From DASXIW01 sp036497785 (GTDB taxonomy: Bacteria > Pseudomonadota > Alphaproteobacteria > Acetobacterales > Acetobacteraceae): a stretch of DNA of 14,494 bases. The position numbers and the translations under genes are program-made. Below, piece after piece: positions 13,490 to 14,494 of the stretch (positions are counted from its first letter, which is position 1; every line of letters begins with the position of its first letter). The stretch is taken from positions 1-14,494 of the forward strand of contig DASXIW010000044.1 of the NCBI GenBank assembly GCA_036497785.1, written 5' to 3'. The notes beneath the pieces were generated by a model. It was not told the origin of the DNA and did not search any database. It worked only from the letters and a program-made list of their open reading frames with translations.

Positions 13490-14494
13490 GTGGATTTCCT
13501 TGCCATCCAGTTCCTCACCGGTCTTGCAGGGGCTTCCTCGCTGTTTTTGGTCGCGGCCGGGCTGACCGTGATTTTCGGCGTCACGCGCGTGGTGAATTTC
13601 TCCCATGGCAGCCTGTTCATGCTCGGTGCCTATATCGGCTGGAGCATCCTGACCCGCCTGCCCCGCGATCCCGCCTGGTTCACCCTCGGCGTGATGTTGA
13701 CCGCGCTGGCACTGGCCTTGATCGGCACGCTGCTGGAAATCCTGTTGTTGCGCAGGCTGTATCGCGCGCCGGAATTGTTGCAGCTGCTGGCCACTTTCGG
13801 CGTTGTGCTGATGGTGCAGGACATCGTTCAGAAATTCTGGGGCCCTGCGGATCTCACCATCTCCCGGCCGCCATGGCTGCGCGGCTTCATTCGCATCATG
13901 GGCGAGCGCATGCCGCAATACGATCTGATGCTGATCGCCATCGGCCCGCTGGTGTTGGCGGCACTCTGGCTGGTGTTCACCCGCACGCGCTGGGGCACGC
14001 TGGTCCGTGCCGCCACGCAAGATCGCGACATGGCCGCCGCCTTGGGGGTGGACCAGCGCAAGCTGTTCACGGCGGTCTTTGCGCTCGGCGCGGGTCTCGC
14101 CGGCCTCGGCGGCGCGTTGGCTCTGCCGGACGGGTCGGCCAATCTGCAGATGGATCTCTCCGCCATCACCAGCGCCTTCGTGGTGGTGGTGGTCGGCGGG
14201 CTCGGCAGCCTGCCCGGCGCCTATCTGGCCAGCCTGCTGATCGCGCTGCTGCAGGCTTTCGGCATCGTGCTGCTGCCGCAAAGCACGCTGGTGATTGTCT
14301 TCGCCGTGATGGCCGTGGTGCTGGTGCTGCGGCCCAACGGCTTGCTCGGCCGGCCGCAATCGGCGGCGCGCGGCGAGGCGCAGGCGCTGATGCCGGTGCG
14401 CAAATCCGTCCCTGCTTTGCGCCTGCTGGGCGCCGCCGCACTTGCGCTCGCCATCGCCGCCCCATGCTTCGCCGGCCCATTCCTGCTGGCGGTG
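13490..14494 (+). CDS. LivH-type ABC permease, probable LivH-LivM fusion (cut by window end)
   Basis: The frame is open from GTG 13490 to the last base (335 codons, no stop). Residues 1-288 match a complete LivH-type inner-membrane permease of HAAT transporters: LTVIFGVTRVVNFSHGSLFM (25-44), a cytoplasmic loop VRAATQDRDMAAALGVDQRK (172-191), VVVGGLGSLPGAY (233-245) and RPNGLLG (281-287), where single LivH proteins normally end. Instead there is a hydrophilic linker (about 289-308), then a new hydrophobic segment, ALRLLGAAALALAIAAP, followed by CFAGPFLLAV, which looks like the start of LivM. A fused LivHM is therefore likely, but the rest lies outside the window. Six or more membrane segments are visible. 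The ribosome binding site is weak (GAG at 13483-13485). Its receptor may be the protein encoded at 9459. Confidence 0.85.
   Translation, partial: MDFLAIQFLTGLAGASSLFLVAAGLTVIFGVTRVVNFSHGSLFMLGAYIGWSILTRLPRDPAWFTLGVMLTALALALIGTLLEILLLRRLYRAPELLQLLATFGVVLMVQDIVQKFWGPADLTISRPPWLRGFIRIMGERMPQYDLMLIAIGPLVLAALWLVFTRTRWGTLVRAATQDRDMAAALGVDQRKLFTAVFALGAGLAGLGGALALPDGSANLQMDLSAITSAFVVVVVGGLGSLPGAYLASLLIALLQAFGIVLLPQSTLVIVFAVMAVVLVLRPNGLLGRPQSAARGEAQALMPVRKSVPALRLLGAAALALAIAAPCFAGPFLLAV

Noticed and set aside
13276..13620. N-terminal extension of the family 5 receptor
   Set aside because: The extra 115 residues overlap the permease gene on the other strand and precede a clear signal peptide with a strong ribosome binding site at the internal ATG.
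13469..14359. 296-codon antisense frame rich in His, Gln and Gly
   Set aside because: It is the complement of a clear LivH-type permease. The H/Q-rich composition is what the reverse strand of a hydrophobic membrane protein gives, and it has no domain signature.
1..14494. CRISPR, insertion sequence, phage or defence genes
   Set aside because: No repeat-spacer pattern, transposase or integrase motifs, terminal inverted repeats with target duplications, or nuclease/helicase defence domains were seen on either strand.

Overview
The window is about 14.5 kb of GC-rich chromosomal DNA. It is most consistent with an alphaproteobacterium of the Rhodospirillales/Acetobacteraceae type. The reasons are strong G/C bias at third codon positions, frequent GTG starts, long spurious antisense frames, and the compact infA-maf-rng-yacG-tRNA-Phe cluster typical of alphaproteobacteria. 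The genus cannot be named from the sequence alone.

Layout. (1) 34-2368, housekeeping: infA (IF-1), maf (nucleotide pyrophosphatase), a short RNase E/G-family protein and yacG are packed on the + strand with overlaps or a 27-base gap. tRNA-Phe(GAA) follows and probably has its own promoter. (2) 2465-7116, signalling: a soluble GAF-PAS-HisKA_2 histidine kinase, then a membrane CHASE3-PAS-HisKA-HATPase-receiver hybrid kinase. The stop of the hybrid kinase overlaps the start of an N-formylglutamate amidohydrolase-family gene by one base. (3) 7135-9316, - strand: an M20 metallopeptidase followed one base later by a Gfo/Idh/MocA oxidoreductase. (4) 9459-10691, + strand: a Tat-like-signal periplasmic receptor of the branched-chain amino acid (HAAT) class. 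(5) 10694-11632: two tandem hairpins, then on the - strand a small possible helix-turn-helix protein and an exported protein of unknown function. (6) 11767-13275, - strand: a family 5 (peptide/nickel type) solute-binding protein, divergent from (7) a LivH-type permease at 13490. Its frame stays open to the window edge and already shows the start of a LivM-like part, so it is probably a LivH-LivM fusion cut by the window.

How it fits together. The first block supports translation, RNA processing and nucleotide sanitation. The rest is a sensing, uptake and catabolism neighbourhood: two kinases, two extracytoplasmic solute receptors of different families, one permease, and three enzymes acting on small amide, peptide or sugar-like substrates. 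No substrate can be fixed from sequence alone. No stretch over 300 bases lacks a gene. I saw no CRISPR array, transposase, integrase, phage gene or recognisable defence system. The most unusual points are the kinase-amidohydrolase coupling, the probable LivH-LivM fusion standing apart from its likely receptor, and the tandem hairpins at 10694-10750.
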